Part shown: one piece after another, positions 54,062 to 64,000 of the stretch
Layout of the letters: the number at the start of each line of letters is the position of its first letter
Position numbering within the stretch: position 1 is the first letter of the stretch
Source: Heliocidaris erythrogramma
Lineage: Eukaryota; Echinodermata; Echinoidea; Camarodonta; Echinometridae
Assembly (NCBI GenBank): GCA_025617745.1
Contig: CM046870.1
Span: forward strand, 5,767,618-5,831,617
Direction: 5' to 3'
Length of the DNA: 64,000 nucleotides
Translations under genes and position numbers: made by a program
Notes under the pieces: generated by a model
The model's input: the letters and a program-made list of their open reading frames with translations, nothing else
Told to the model about the DNA's origin: nothing
Databases searched by the model: none

Positions 54062-54661
54062 ATGGGTACCAGGCAAAAGAAGCAATTGTTAAAGGACCTA
54101 CTGGAGGATGATGAACTATTGGATACTCTCAATGCCTTAATATCAAAGGCTGTAGATACCAAATTGCTCCAAATTCAATCTCAACTTGATATACAAGATG
54201 GTATCATTCTTGATCTTCTGCGTAATTTGGAGAGGGCACGAAATGACCTCATTCATACCACTAAGGAGCTCGAATCTGCGTTGGAGCAATACTCCCGGAG
54301 AATTTCCATTGATCTCGAACCGAGGCACATCGACCGGAGTCATCAAGTTGGAAAGCAAAGGGAACCTGCGAAATCAGCTGGACCTAGGCCTGTACCGCCA
54401 AGACCAATAATAGTTAAATTGACCAGCTATAAATACAGGCAGCTACTAATCACCAACAGAAGATTCCTCAAACCTACCGGCATGGGAATTCAGGAAGACT
54501 TAACTGATTTCAATAGTAAACTGCTGGGTGAAGCTGGGCGTCATGTGAAAGTAGAGTCGGCATGGTCTTCTGACGGACGCATATTTGTTATTCCACGCTC
54601 AAGTTCAACAAAAAACCAGAAGAATATCATAATATGTAAGGGAGATCTTGACTTCCTTTGA
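54062..54661 (+). CDS. LINE ORF1 protein (L1 ORF1p/Transposase_22-like), with internal gap
   Basis: A 199-residue frame starts MGTRQKKQLLKDLLEDDELL. Residues about 5-90 are a heptad-like coiled coil (LLRNLERARNDLIHTTKELE). DIDRSH-like IDRSHQVGK then RPIIVKLTSYKYRQLLITNR and KPTGMGIQEDLTDFN, KVESAWSSDGRIFVI match the RNA-binding RRM and C-terminal domain of L1-type ORF1 proteins. Between SRRISI (about 99-104) and the IDRSH block roughly 30-50 residues usual for the RRM are missing, so this copy is internally deleted but still open. ORF1 packages element RNA into RNP. It precedes ORF2 by about 1.45 kb, unusually far. Confidence 0.8.
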   Translation: MGTRQKKQLLKDLLEDDELLDTLNALISKAVDTKLLQIQSQLDIQDGIILDLLRNLERARNDLIHTTKELESALEQYSRRISIDLEPRHIDRSHQVGKQREPAKSAGPRPVPPRPIIVKLTSYKYRQLLITNRRFLKPTGMGIQEDLTDFNSKLLGEAGRHVKVESAWSSDGRIFVIPRSSSTKNQKNIIICKGDLDFL

Positions 54662-56112
54662 TTCTGATACATGTTTTTACTAATTAGATGCATAACTATT
54701 CCTCAAATTCCTGAAACCATTTTGTGAACAGTCTCTATATTTGTTGTTTTGAATATCTTCAATGTGCAGTTATGTAAGCGCATCTATGATATATATATAT
54801 ATATATATATTTTCATGGTTTTTCATTAATGCATATGCATTATTTAATATTTTCAATGTCATTAATTTGATGACATATTTCTGCTTTTTGTAATCTACAA
54901 TTTGCAAATGTCATAGACTGGTGAATAGATATAATACTTCTGCTTTTTTTTTCTCTCTCTTTTAATTATACTTATATGTATAGCTATGTACTTATGAAGA
55001 ACAATATATATATATTTGTCTGCTTTTGGGTAATTTACAATTTGCAAATGTCATAGATCTGGTGAATTGAAATACATGTACTTCTACCCTTTTTGCTCTT
55101 TAATAATACGTATATGTACTGTTATGTACTAAAGTATTAATGGAGAACAATAGGCATATATTGTCTGCCATTTTATAATCTACAATTTGCAAATGTCATA
55201 GATTTGGTGAATAAAATGTACTTGTGCCTTTTTTGCTCTTTTAATTATACTCATATGTACTTTATGTACTAAAGTGTTAATGAAGAACAATAGACCTATA
55301 TTTTTCATGTTTTTCAGATTTTAGTTATATGCATAGCGTTCCTTGCAGTAACAGACTGGTAAATTGAATATACTTTTGCCTTCTGTTTTGCATATTCTTC
55401 TATATACGGTTATGTTGTGAAGTGTAATTTAAATTAAGAACAATATATTTTATACCTGTATGCTTTTCAGTTATGCATATATCATGTATTACTGTAATAT
55501 TTTAAATGTCATGAATTTTTAATGGCATATTATTATCTTTTGTTGTTCACAGATGTCCTAAATTTGACGACATGCAGGTACTTCTTCCGTTTTTATTTTT
55601 TTATTTTTTACTTCTTATGTATATCGGTTGGTCCTGAAATATTTATGAACTCATAATTAGACCAACATATTTTTATAAGCACGTGGTTTTCCTCACTTAT
55701 TCTAAATATGGCAATCCATCATGACTTCTACTGGCATAGTTATGATTTTCTTAAACTGTTCAATATTCTGAAAAATATATTTACATGTATAACTTCGTTG
55801 GAAATTATGATATACTTGACTCCTGTTAATCATCCCAATCTTCCCTCATATTGCATAAAGTTGCACACACAGTGTATATAAATGTTTTTTGTTCTCTCTA
55901 TCTCTCTCTCTCTCTCTTTACTTTGTTTATACTGTTACGTTACGTTTATTTATTCTGTAGTAAATTATGATGATGGTCTATGCACAGAATAACAATTACA
56001 ATACTTCTGAGATATATTATAACTATACTATCCTCTGCTATAATATTGCTTCATACCATATTACAAATGTATATATAATAATGACTTCAACATATCCCCC
56101 AAACTGTACTTG
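54662..56112 (+). repeat. Long inter-ORF spacer with degenerate tandem repeats of about 145 bp
   Basis: TACAATTTGCAAATGTCATA recurs near 54897, 55033 and 55181, each followed by a CTTTTTTGCTC-like block and TATATGTACT with GAAGAACAATA. A more diverged unit starts near 55315. The repeats cover about 54830-55560. A TA dinucleotide run lies at 54790-54810 and a CT run at 55900-55917. No protein is seen. Confidence 0.7.
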
Positions 56113-57023
56113 ATGAATAATCCCCTAGAAGATGTTGATCCAGACTTGCATGTGTATAATTTTCCCCAATCTTCATACTATCTTCTTTCAGAGTTTAATG
56201 TAAAGTTTTTATATAATTCATCTCTAAGTCTTATCCATGTTAATGCCCGAAGTTTACAGAAAAACTTGAAAATATTTCTCAATTCTTGTCAATGATAAAT
56301 CATTCCTTCTCTTTTATATCAATTTCTGAAATCTGGATATGTGATACAACCTCAGTTAATTTCAATCTAGATGATTATAATTTTTTGAATGTTAACAGGA
56401 TATATGGACGAGGGGGTGGTGTTGCGCTATTTGTGAAAAACAGATATACTATATACTGTAAGAACAGATATCGTTTATAAGCAAGAGTCCATTTTAACAT
56501 GTGAATATTTGTTTATTGATTTCTTAGATGTAAACCACAAGAGGTCTGTTGGTGTCATATAGAGAAACCCAGGATCAAATCATGAAATATTTTTTGAATT
56601 TTACAACAATGCTGTTAATACATTAAAGGGATACGCCACCGGCCGACCGTGGGGAAGTCAGGATTGCGTAAGCCCCATTCACTCGTACACAAAGTTTGTG
56701 CGTCGAACGCGTCCGTTGGACTAAGTGGGATTACATTTCGACTGCACGAAGCCGACCGAATCTCGCACGAGAGCTCGAGATCAGGTGGAGCGTATATGTT
56801 TGTGCGGCGACCAGTCTATCCGATGTTTGCGCTCCGAGGGGCAACGGCAGGATCAGGTAACGATCACGGTGCCCTCTCGCGGCATTAAAACGCCCACGAT
56901 CGGCCGTTGAGTATCCCTTTAAGTAATGAACATAGGAATATTTATTTCACTGGAGACTTTAATATTGATTTGTTTAAAGATGACGATACTGTTAATGAGG
57001 TCTTAGGCTTAGTTCTGTACTTG
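56113..57023 (+). pseudogene. LINE ORF2 5' part: APE endonuclease, split by a MITE
   Basis: From ATG at 56113 the frame reads MNNPLEDVDPDLHVYNFPQS, SLSLIHVNARSLQKNLKIF, then after a shift FISISEIWICDTTSVNF and RGGGVALFVKN. The reading is cut at 56622 by the TTAA-flanked MITE and resumes at 56923 as SNEHRNIYFTGDFNIDLFKD. HVNARSL, the ExW box and GDFN are endonuclease motifs of CR1/Jockey-type LINEs. Frameshifts and stops make it inactive. Confidence 0.8.
56627..56918. mobile_element. 292-bp MITE with TTAA target-site duplication, inside LINE ORF2
   Basis: AGGGATACGCCACCGGCCGA at the left and TCGGCCGTTGAGTATCCCT at the right form inverted termini. TTAA flanks it exactly (56623-56626 and 56919-56922). 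Removing the element and one TTAA restores an uninterrupted LINE reading across the site (NAVNTL then SNEHRN). TTAA specificity points to a piggyBac- or Kolobok-type source. The interior is GC-richer than the surrounding LINE. Confidence 0.92.
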
Positions 57024-57752
57024 GTATATTCCCCATTATACAAACCCAACTCGTATTACATCAAGCACTGCTACCCTTATCGATTCACCAATGTACTTGA
57101 TTCAGAATTCGACTCAGGTAGTCTCTGTTCTGATGTTAGGGATCATTTACCCATTTTTCTAGTCTATAAAAGTTCTAATAATAATACTTATCAACCAAGT
57201 TCAATTCGTTTTTTTGTAAATACTCAGATATTTTCAATATGACTTTTATATTTTTTTATTAACCGTTTTACTCAGTTGTTTGACAAACATTTTCCTTTGT
57301 TAAGAAGGAAACACACATTAAAAAAAATCATCGATAACAAAGTATTTATTGAGATGCATAAAGAAAAAGAATCGTTGTTATAAACTATTTCTCCAAAACA
57401 ATACCTTGGATAATGATAGAAAATACAAAAAATATAGAAATAAATTAAATAATCTGTTAAAGCACGCAAAAAAAATCATATTTTGCTAACAGATTAAAGT
57501 CATTTAAATGTAATGCAAAGCAGACTTGGTCAGTTATCGATTCATTACTAAATAAACCTAAAACATCTTTACCTTAATATTTTATTAATGAGACTGGAAA
57601 TGTTTGCGATCCACAACATATAGTAACTGAATTTAATCAATATTTCATGAACTGTTGTAGACGGATAACTAATTCAGTGACCAGTTCTCCTAATAATACT
57701 CCTTTTAAAGACTATCTGAGTGGTTTTATCAACAATTCTTATTTCAATAAGA
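57024..57752 (+). repeat. Duplicated LINE ORF2 segment, copy A
   Basis: This segment, from GTATATTCCCCATTATACAA to TATCAACAATTCTTATTTC, repeats at 58351-59155 in the same orientation with many small differences. It covers the SDH box region (DHLPIFLVYK) and the linker before the RT. Copy A has deletions relative to copy B. Confidence 0.85.
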
Positions 57753-58350
57753 CTCGTAGGGATTAAGGCATGACAATTTGCATAATTCGCATTTTTAAAT
57801 TATATGGGGATTTTATCACGGCTCATTTTGATAGTTTCTTTGTAAAAAAAGTTATTGAAATAAGAATACGTGTTTACATTTGATAATTCAGTCGGGATTA
57901 TATCATTTTAAGGGAAAGTGCTAGTTTTACTAACAGTTACTATACTGATTTGTTATAGGAATAGATAGTAGACTATACACTGCAACTTAAAAGTTGAATA
58001 AGTAATCCTAAATGTGAGACTGTAGAAGCCCCCGGGCGTGGCCTGATAGATTTCACCGAGGTCCCCTCATGGCGTGTATTGTACTGTCTGTGTTCTATGT
58101 GCGTGAAATATGAAATAACGGCAACTTTAAATGGTCTGCCGCCAAGCTGTGAAGAGGCGAGAATGGTGATCGATTGTCATCGACGTTGCACCCATTAGGG
58201 TGCAGTTATGAACCCAGAGGGTGCAAAAATGCACCCTATATTGGGGTGCAATTTTGAACCCCATACCGGGGTGCAAATTTTGAACCCCTTGGGGTGCTGC
58301 TATTGTACCAACCCCTAGGGGTTCAAATTTGAACCCCTATTTCTTAGTGT
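57753..58350. other. Unrelated 598-bp segment between the LINE duplicates
   Basis: ATTCTTATTTCAATAA at about 57735-57750 pairs with TTATTGAAATAAGAAT at about 57855-57870. Near the right edge, 58196-58338, GGGTGCA and GGGGTTCAAA motifs recur, including a 22-bp palindrome centred at 58327/58328 (AGGGGTTCAA and complement). It may be a composite of MITE pieces. No gene is seen. Confidence 0.55.
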
Positions 58351-60666
58351 GTATATTCCCGATTATACAAACCCCAACTCGTATTACATCAAGCACTGCT
58401 ACCCTTATCGATAATGTATTCACTAATGTACTTGATTCAGAATTCGACTCAGGTAGTCTCTGTTCTGATGTTAGTGATCATTTACCCATTTTTCTAGTCT
58501 ATAAATGTTATAATAATAATATTATCAACCAAGTTCAATTCGTTTTTTTCGTAAATACTCAAATAACAATATACGCAATTTTCAATATGATCTTTATCAT
58601 GAAGAGTGGACCAATCTTTATAATATTACAAATGCTAATGATGCTTATTCCTTTTTTATTAACCGTTTTATTCAGTTGTTTGACAAACATTTTCCTTTGT
58701 TAAGAAGTAAACACACTAAAAGAGGCATTAAAAAAACCATGGATAACAAAGTATTTATTGAGATGCATAAAGAAAAAGAATCGTTGTTATAAACAATTTC
58801 ACCAAAACAATACCTTGGATAATGAAAGAAAATACAAAAAATATAGAAATAAATTAAATAATCTGTTAAAGCATGCAAAAAACCCATATTTTTCTAACAG
58901 ATTAAAGTCATTTAAATGTAATACAAAACAGACTTGGTAAGTTATCAATTCAATACTAAATAAACATAAAACATCTTTACCTGAATATTTTATTAATGAG
59001 ACTGGAAATGTTTGCGATCCACAACATATAGTAACTGAATTTAATCAACATTTCATAAACTGTTGTAGACAGATAACTAATTCAGTGACCAGTTCTCCTA
59101 ATAATACTTCTTTTAAAGACTATCTGACTGGTTTTATCAACAATTCTTTTTACTTTAATCCCATAACAGAACATGAAGTTATTAACATTAGTAATTCATT
59201 ACATAACAGTAACTCTGCTGGATTTGATAATCTTAGTATTAACTTAATGAAAAAAAATCATATTTTATATTGTACATCCATTGATTTTTATATTCAATGT
59301 CTCTCTTTCTACAGGCATAGTCCCCGGATAAACTAAAAATTGCTAAGATAACCCCTGTATTTAAAAAGAATGACCCTCATAAATTCGATAATTATAGGCC
59401 CATTTCTATACTGCCATTCATATCAAAATTGTTAGAAAAATGCATTTATAATCGATTATATTCATTTTGTTTATATAATAATATTCTTACTGACTCACAA
59501 TATGGGTTTAAGAAAAATCATTCAACTACAAATGCTTTGATAGATTTACAAGATAAAGTTTTGTCAGCAATTCATACTAATAAATTTTGTATTGGCATTT
59601 TCATGGACCTCTCCAAAGCTTTTGATATAGTTGATATAGTGGAACACTATGGGATTAGGGGCTTACCACTAAGTTGGTTTGAAAGTAATCTTTGTAATAG
59701 ATCTCAATATGTAGTTTATAACAATAATTCTTCCAATTTCTCTTCTCTTACACATGGGGTACCACAAGGTTCAATACTAGGTCCATTATTGTTTTTAATT
59801 GATATAAATGATCTTACACATTCATCTGACATATTTGATTACATCATGTACCACTTTAATTTACACCCAACCTAACACTCATAATTTACAAAACAATATT
59901 AATACTGAAATAGATAAAGTAACAAAATGGTTCAAATATGGTTTAAATAGATTGTTGATAAATCCTAGTAAAACAAATTACATTACGTTCTTCCATAATT
60001 TAACTGATTCATTTGATAGTTTAATTCTTAAAATCAACAATGATATATTAAATAAGGTTAATAGTGTTAATTTTCTTGGGGTATACATTGATTAAAATAT
60101 GCATTGGGATACACATGTCAATAAGGTCATTCAAAAGGTATCTAAATATATTGGTACTTTGTATAGATTAAAAGACTCGCTTCCGCCTTCTGCTTTAATA
60201 CTATTATATAATTCATTTATGCTCTCATACCTAAACTATTGTGTTGCTGTTTGGGGCAATTGTAGTCGAACTAAATTAGATAAATTAATTTAAATTACAG
60301 AAAAAGGCCCGTCGCATATGCCTCGGATGTCCCTATCGTGCCCCTTCTGCCCCATTGTTCAAAAAATGGAAATCTCTTAATATTTTTGATTTGTACTATT
60401 ACTCTCTTGCTCTCCTTGGTTTCTTTTACTTTCAAAATAAATTACCCTCTAATATTTCTCATTTTAATTACCAGCGACATAATCATAATACATGTTTTAA
60501 GGATTGTTTTCACTTATGGCCAGTAAAAACAAATGATGCCATGAAATCAGTACGACATAATTTCCCTGTAATTTGGAACTCAACCCCCAAATATATTTCT
60601 AATTGCAATACAATCACTTCTTCCAAAAAAAAGTTGAAGCATTTTCTTTCCCTTAAATATGTATAG
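58351..60666 (+). pseudogene. LINE ORF2, late endonuclease to C-terminus, RT catalytic box lost
   Basis: Fragments read SDHLPIFLVY (58450s), the linker, INISNSLHNSNSAGFDNLSI, then KIAKITPVFKKNDPHKFDNY and RPISILPFISKLLEK, FKKNHSTTNALIDLQD, IFMDLSKAFDIVD (motif A), GVPQGSILGPLLFLIDINDL (motif B). Where FADDTTL is expected near 59840 the two frames give ITSCTTLIYT or DYIMYHF, so the catalytic aspartates are gone. LLINPSKTNYITF and NFLGVYID, HWDTHVNKVIQKVSKYIGTL and ARRICLGCPYRAPSAPLF follow to SSKKKLKHFLSLKYV and the stop. At least four frame breaks are present. It is the 3' half of the element starting at 54062. Confidence 0.85.
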
Positions 60667-60931
60667 TTATTTTTATTTTTCTTTGTTATCTATATTTGTG
60701 CTATATTTTTTTATTTTTATTTTTTGTTTTTGTTTTGTATTTGTCTATATAATTTTCGCAATATTTTCAGGGAACTATGCTTGTACAAGGCCCAAGGGCT
60801 TTATTTATGTAGTTCCCCATTTCATTTTCTTATTTCGCTTATGACATATTTTGTATTTGTTTTGAATGTACTTTTTAATTGAAAATGAAATAAATGAGAA
60901 TTGAATTGAATTGAATTGAATATAAATTTAG
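60667..60931 (+). mobile_element. LINE 3' UTR with GAATT-repeat tail
   Basis: A T-rich 3' UTR leads to AATGAAATAAATGAGAATTG and four GAATT-type 5-bp units ending near 60920-60931, the element terminus. CAAGGCCCAAGGGCTTTATT (60788) can form a small hairpin upstream. Confidence 0.8.
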
Positions 60932-61003
60932 ATCGGCTATTGACACTTCGCGGTTGATTGCAAACCTTTGTGTTACTGGGCCCTGGTCATCAAATCCGGC
61001 AAG

Positions 61004-61476
61004 GGAATGTCCTTTATATCGTATTAAACATCACACCCCGTGATGAACACATGGACCTTCCTGCATATAGAAACTGCATAGTCCTAATCTACATGCTAGG
61101 TCTGCAAGGTATATCTGAAATTGAAACTTTGCACTATAATTGCAACAATCTAGATCAGACTATCACACACAAAGTAAACATACTGACAAATTTCCATCAT
61201 AACATTTAACACGGCTTTTCAACATACACCTAGACATCAGTATTTGAGACATGTAAGGAATGTCCTTTATATCGTATTAAACATCACACCCCGTGATGAA
61301 CACATGGACCTTCCTGCATATAGAAACTGCATAGTCCTAATCTACATGCTAGGTCTGCAAGGTATATCGGAAATTGAAACTTTGTAAACAAAGTAAACAT
61401 ACTGACAAATTTCCATCATAACATTTAACACGGCTTTTCAACATACACCTAGACATCAGTATTTGAGACATGTAAG
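61004..61476 (+). repeat. Tandem duplication, period 253 bp, second copy shorter by 33 bp
   Basis: GGAATGTCCTTTATATCGTA starts at 61004 and 61257; both copies run to TTTGAGACATGTAAG. The second lacks about 33 bp after ATTGAAACTTTG. The rest is nearly identical, so the duplication is recent. A short open frame in copy 1 has no recognisable family. Confidence 0.85.
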
Positions 61477-61710
61477 AAAAAGCCTATACTGTGTTAAGGG
61501 ATGTTTCGTTCTCGGATAGTAGAGATACATTCCAGTATCATCCATTGGGATGATTTCCATGTTTTCCTGTCGAGCACCTCTCGTCAGCAATAATATAATT
61601 TGAAGTATCTGAACAATTAAAAGGAAATGCATCATCTTATTATACCGTAGTGCCACATCGTTTTGAGCAGAGAATAAACTATGCTGTCGCTATCTGTTAA
61701 CTTGGCCATC

Positions 61711-61837
61711 GTTTCATCAAACCGTCATAATTAAAGCACAAGTTCGCCGACATCCCATTGAAACGCATGCTAATTTTGATACACGCGTTTCCATGGGATG
61801 TCCACTTATGACTGTACTTATGACTGTTTGATGAAAC
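61711..61837. mobile_element. Foldback element of 127 bp
   Basis: GTTTCATCAAAC at 61711 pairs with GTTTGATGAAAC ending at 61837. The inner blocks GACATCCCATTGAAACGC and GCGTTTCCATGGGATGTC also pair with one mismatch. The right side has an extra tandem ACTTATGACTGT block. No target-site duplication is evident. Confidence 0.75.
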
Positions 61838-62169
61838 GCTGCCTTGATGTACAACAAAAATTATGTAACAGCTTCAAAATCTCAGTAACGATCGCTCTTG
61901 CTTCCAACAAAGATTGCCGGTAAAAATGATATTCCAATTGTTCAAGTGCATTACTACATCATCAACAGCCCAACAAAACTGTCACAGACGTCAGTGCTAT
62001 GCTCGAGTCATACGTCTTGATACTAGTATATATTTTATTAATTCAACATTCAATGGTTTGCAGTATACCAAAACGTAAAGAAACTAAACTGAAATGATTT
62101 GAAGCGGCACAATTCTGAATACAAATACTATTCTCTGAGTCCTAACAATGATCTAAAAATGACAGATAT

Positions 62170-62760
62170 TTGAATTTGACCTTGTGACCCAGGGGTAAGA
62201 TTGAACTTTGACCTGACCTTCACTTCGTGAACTCGACTTAAATTGAAAATATATCATCAAGGCATTCGGGCACCACATACCCGTCAAAGACAAATCGTAT
62301 CTAAACAAAGTACTATCCATTATATCTTAAACTTTGACGTTGAATTGACCCCTTCTGACAATGAATGAATGAATGATCTCAGAGATTAGTTCTACTCACC
62401 CAACATTAGACATCTAGAACAGTAAATCTAACGTATGCACGGTTATGTACACATGTAACAAATTTGTCCTTTATTTGACCGTTATGACCTAAACGTGACT
62501 TTAAATTGCAAAAAGTGCGTTAGAAATAAATTCTACGTCTCGCCAAACCCCTTTTTACATACATCATACATTAGTATGTGACATGTAGTTCAAAAGTTGA
62601 GTTTTAATATGGCTACCAGGCGCCATTTTGGATTTATGCAAATTATGAAAATTGCTCAAGGTTGCAATTTGGGCAACAAAGCTGAAATTGTTCTAGGACC
62701 ACATAAGATCACAAATCAACAACAAAAAATTCAGTGTACGCAACTTTTCTAGGTTCATGA
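62170..62760 (-). repeat. Inverted copy of the repeat at 49925-50720
   Basis: TTGACCTTGTGACC, TTTGACCGTTATGACC, GCGCCATTTTGGATTTATGC and CGCAACTTTTCTAGGTTC appear in the order expected for the reverse complement of 49925-50720. It carries TGACCT/TTGACC half-sites. Confidence 0.8.
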
Positions 62761-63335
62761 AATGTCAAGCCGACTATATCCCTTTCTTCCTCGTTTACAC
62801 AATACCCCATTTATCCATCGTTGCCTACCAATGCAATTAGGGAGTGGCGTAATGATCCCAACATTTTGAGGTGCTTATCCCGGTGGTTATGGAAAGTAAT
62901 ACAGGAACAATTTCTGAATACTTGCGAGCGAAGCGAACGAACAAATTCCCTTCACAGACAACTTTGCTTTTAAAAATTATTTATTATTGCCCCTTTCGTC
63001 AATTACGTTGTTTGTTGTATGTTTTATTTATTTAGGTAGTCCTTTCTATATTCTATGAAATGCACATTATTATGTGTATTTTTGCATGTTTTTTGACAGG
63101 CCTGTGGAAAAAATAAATATATATATTTTTTAATTATTACAATATCAAAGTTGTATTGTATTCAACATCTGTGTATAAGTCGTTTATATTTCTGCAGTTA
63201 TTACATGAAGATTTATATTTTATATCCGAACATTTCCAACACTAGATACAAATCTAGCAATGTATTTTCAATTTTTTAGGATTTATTTATAATTGCTAAA
63301 TTATACAAATAACAAGGCATTAGCGATAATGTGTC
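62761..63335. other. Non-coding stretch; nothing recognised
   Basis: AT-rich sequence without a supported gene or bounded repeat. Confidence 0.4.
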
Positions 63336-64000
63336 TCGCCCACATGCGATAACTAGAAATATCGTGATCTCTGTTGCCATGCAACAGGTCCCCCAAGTGC
63401 ATAAATCTGCATAAGTTATGCTTGCATATATCTACATTACTAATGTTTGGAAAGTGACGTTTACAAAGTTATGTCATAAGATAGTCTTGCGGGTAAACTA
63501 TAATGTTTGACCTGAAATGACCTTTGACCTTATCATGTGACCTCTGATGGCAGCATAACATGCAGGTCCCCCAAGTGCTTCTAAAACCCAAGTTTGGTTG
63601 AAAAGTGAGTGATGGTTGCAAAGTTATCTGTCATAAGAGAGTCTTGCAGGTAAACTTTAACGTATGACCTTTGACCTTATCGTGTGACCTCCAACGGCAC
63701 CATAATAATGCAGGTCCCCTTAGTGCATCTACAACCCAAGTTTGGTTGAAAAGTGAGTGACGGTTGCAAAGTTATGTCATAAGAGAGTCTTGCAGGTAAA
63801 CTTTAACGTATGACCTCAAAAGACCTTTGAACCTATGTGACCTCCAACGGCACCATAACATGCAGGTCCCCTCAGTGCATCTACAACCCAAGTTTGGTTG
63901 AAAAGTGAGTGATGGTTGCAAAGTTATCTGTCATAAGAGAGTCTTGCAGGTAAACTTTAACGTATGACCTCAAATGACCTTTGAACCTATGTGACCTCCA
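63336..64000 (-). repeat. AGGTCA-bearing tandem array, inverted relative to 35290, runs off window
   Basis: It opens at about 63330 with GTGTCTCGCCCACATGCGAT. Units of about 150 bp carrying AGAGTCTTGCAGGTAAACTT recur near 63485 (diverged), 63638, 63785 and 63938, each with TGACCTCAAATGACCTTTGA and GTGACCTCCAACGGCACC. These are the reverse complement of the units at 35290-36480. The array continues beyond position 64000. Confidence 0.85.

Noticed and set aside
54143-54410. ORFs overlapping the LINE ORF1
   Set aside because: Antisense or shifted shadows of the ORF1 frame.
60958-61209. Host exon NVLYIVLNITPRDEHMDL
   Set aside because: No acceptor or donor agreement and the segment is a tandem duplicate with a 33-bp out-of-pattern deletion; no family recognised.

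Overview
This window looks like an intron-rich, repeat-dense animal genome, most likely a marine deuterostome and plausibly an echinoderm. The grounds are spliced genes with GT/AG introns, several decayed non-LTR retrotransposons (one with a 2A-like NPGP motif of a kind described in sea urchin elements), tRNA-headed SINEs ending in ATT repeats, many miniature inverted-repeat elements, and arrays rich in AGGTCA half-sites. At least nineteen G or C homopolymers of 15 nt or more are also present. The species assignment is inference; amphioxus or a hemichordate cannot be excluded.

Host genes are few. A flavin-containing monooxygenase (FMO-like) gene runs on the + strand from 32.3 to 49.8 kb. Six exons join in matching phase, ending in a C-terminal membrane anchor; the first exon(s) with the FAD GxGxxG motif were not found. 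The fifth visible exon carries an in-frame TAG where FMOs have Glu, so this copy is a pseudogene, a null allele or a base error. A single terminal exon at 18.7-19.1 kb resembles the C-terminus of histamine N-methyltransferase. Two short minus-strand ORFs look transposon-related: a THAP zinc-finger ORF (5.7-6.1 kb) and an N-terminal fragment like KIAA1958/DUF3504 (Crypton-type) proteins (8.2-8.5 kb).

Layout: 0-3.8 kb decayed LINE; 3.9-9.8 kb MITEs, foldbacks, THAP and Crypton-like ORFs; 10-16 kb simple repeats, minisatellites, poly-G/C and a LINE fragment; 17-22 kb inverted-repeat elements, the HNMT-like exon and a 673-bp foldback with an exact 9-bp target-site duplication; 22-28 kb AGGTCA-type repeats, a 1-kb inverted-repeat element and a 1,070-bp tandem duplication built on a 30-bp minisatellite; 28.3-29.6 kb minus-strand LINE; 32-50 kb the FMO gene with introns full of SINEs, arrays, MITEs and a 2A-bearing LINE; 50-53 kb dispersed repeat, LINE and mariner-like MITE; 54-61 kb a long LINE with ORF1 and ORF2, broken by a TTAA-flanked MITE and an internal duplication; 61-64 kb tandem duplication, foldback and inverted copies of repeats seen earlier.

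I see no prokaryotic-type operon, CRISPR array or evident new enzymatic system. The most interesting signals are the premature stop in the FMO gene, the 9-bp-TSD foldback family (one member supplies the C-terminus of the THAP ORF), the minisatellite open on both strands with a 59-bp perfect inverted repeat, the 2A-bearing internally deleted LINE, and the AGGTCA repeat family.
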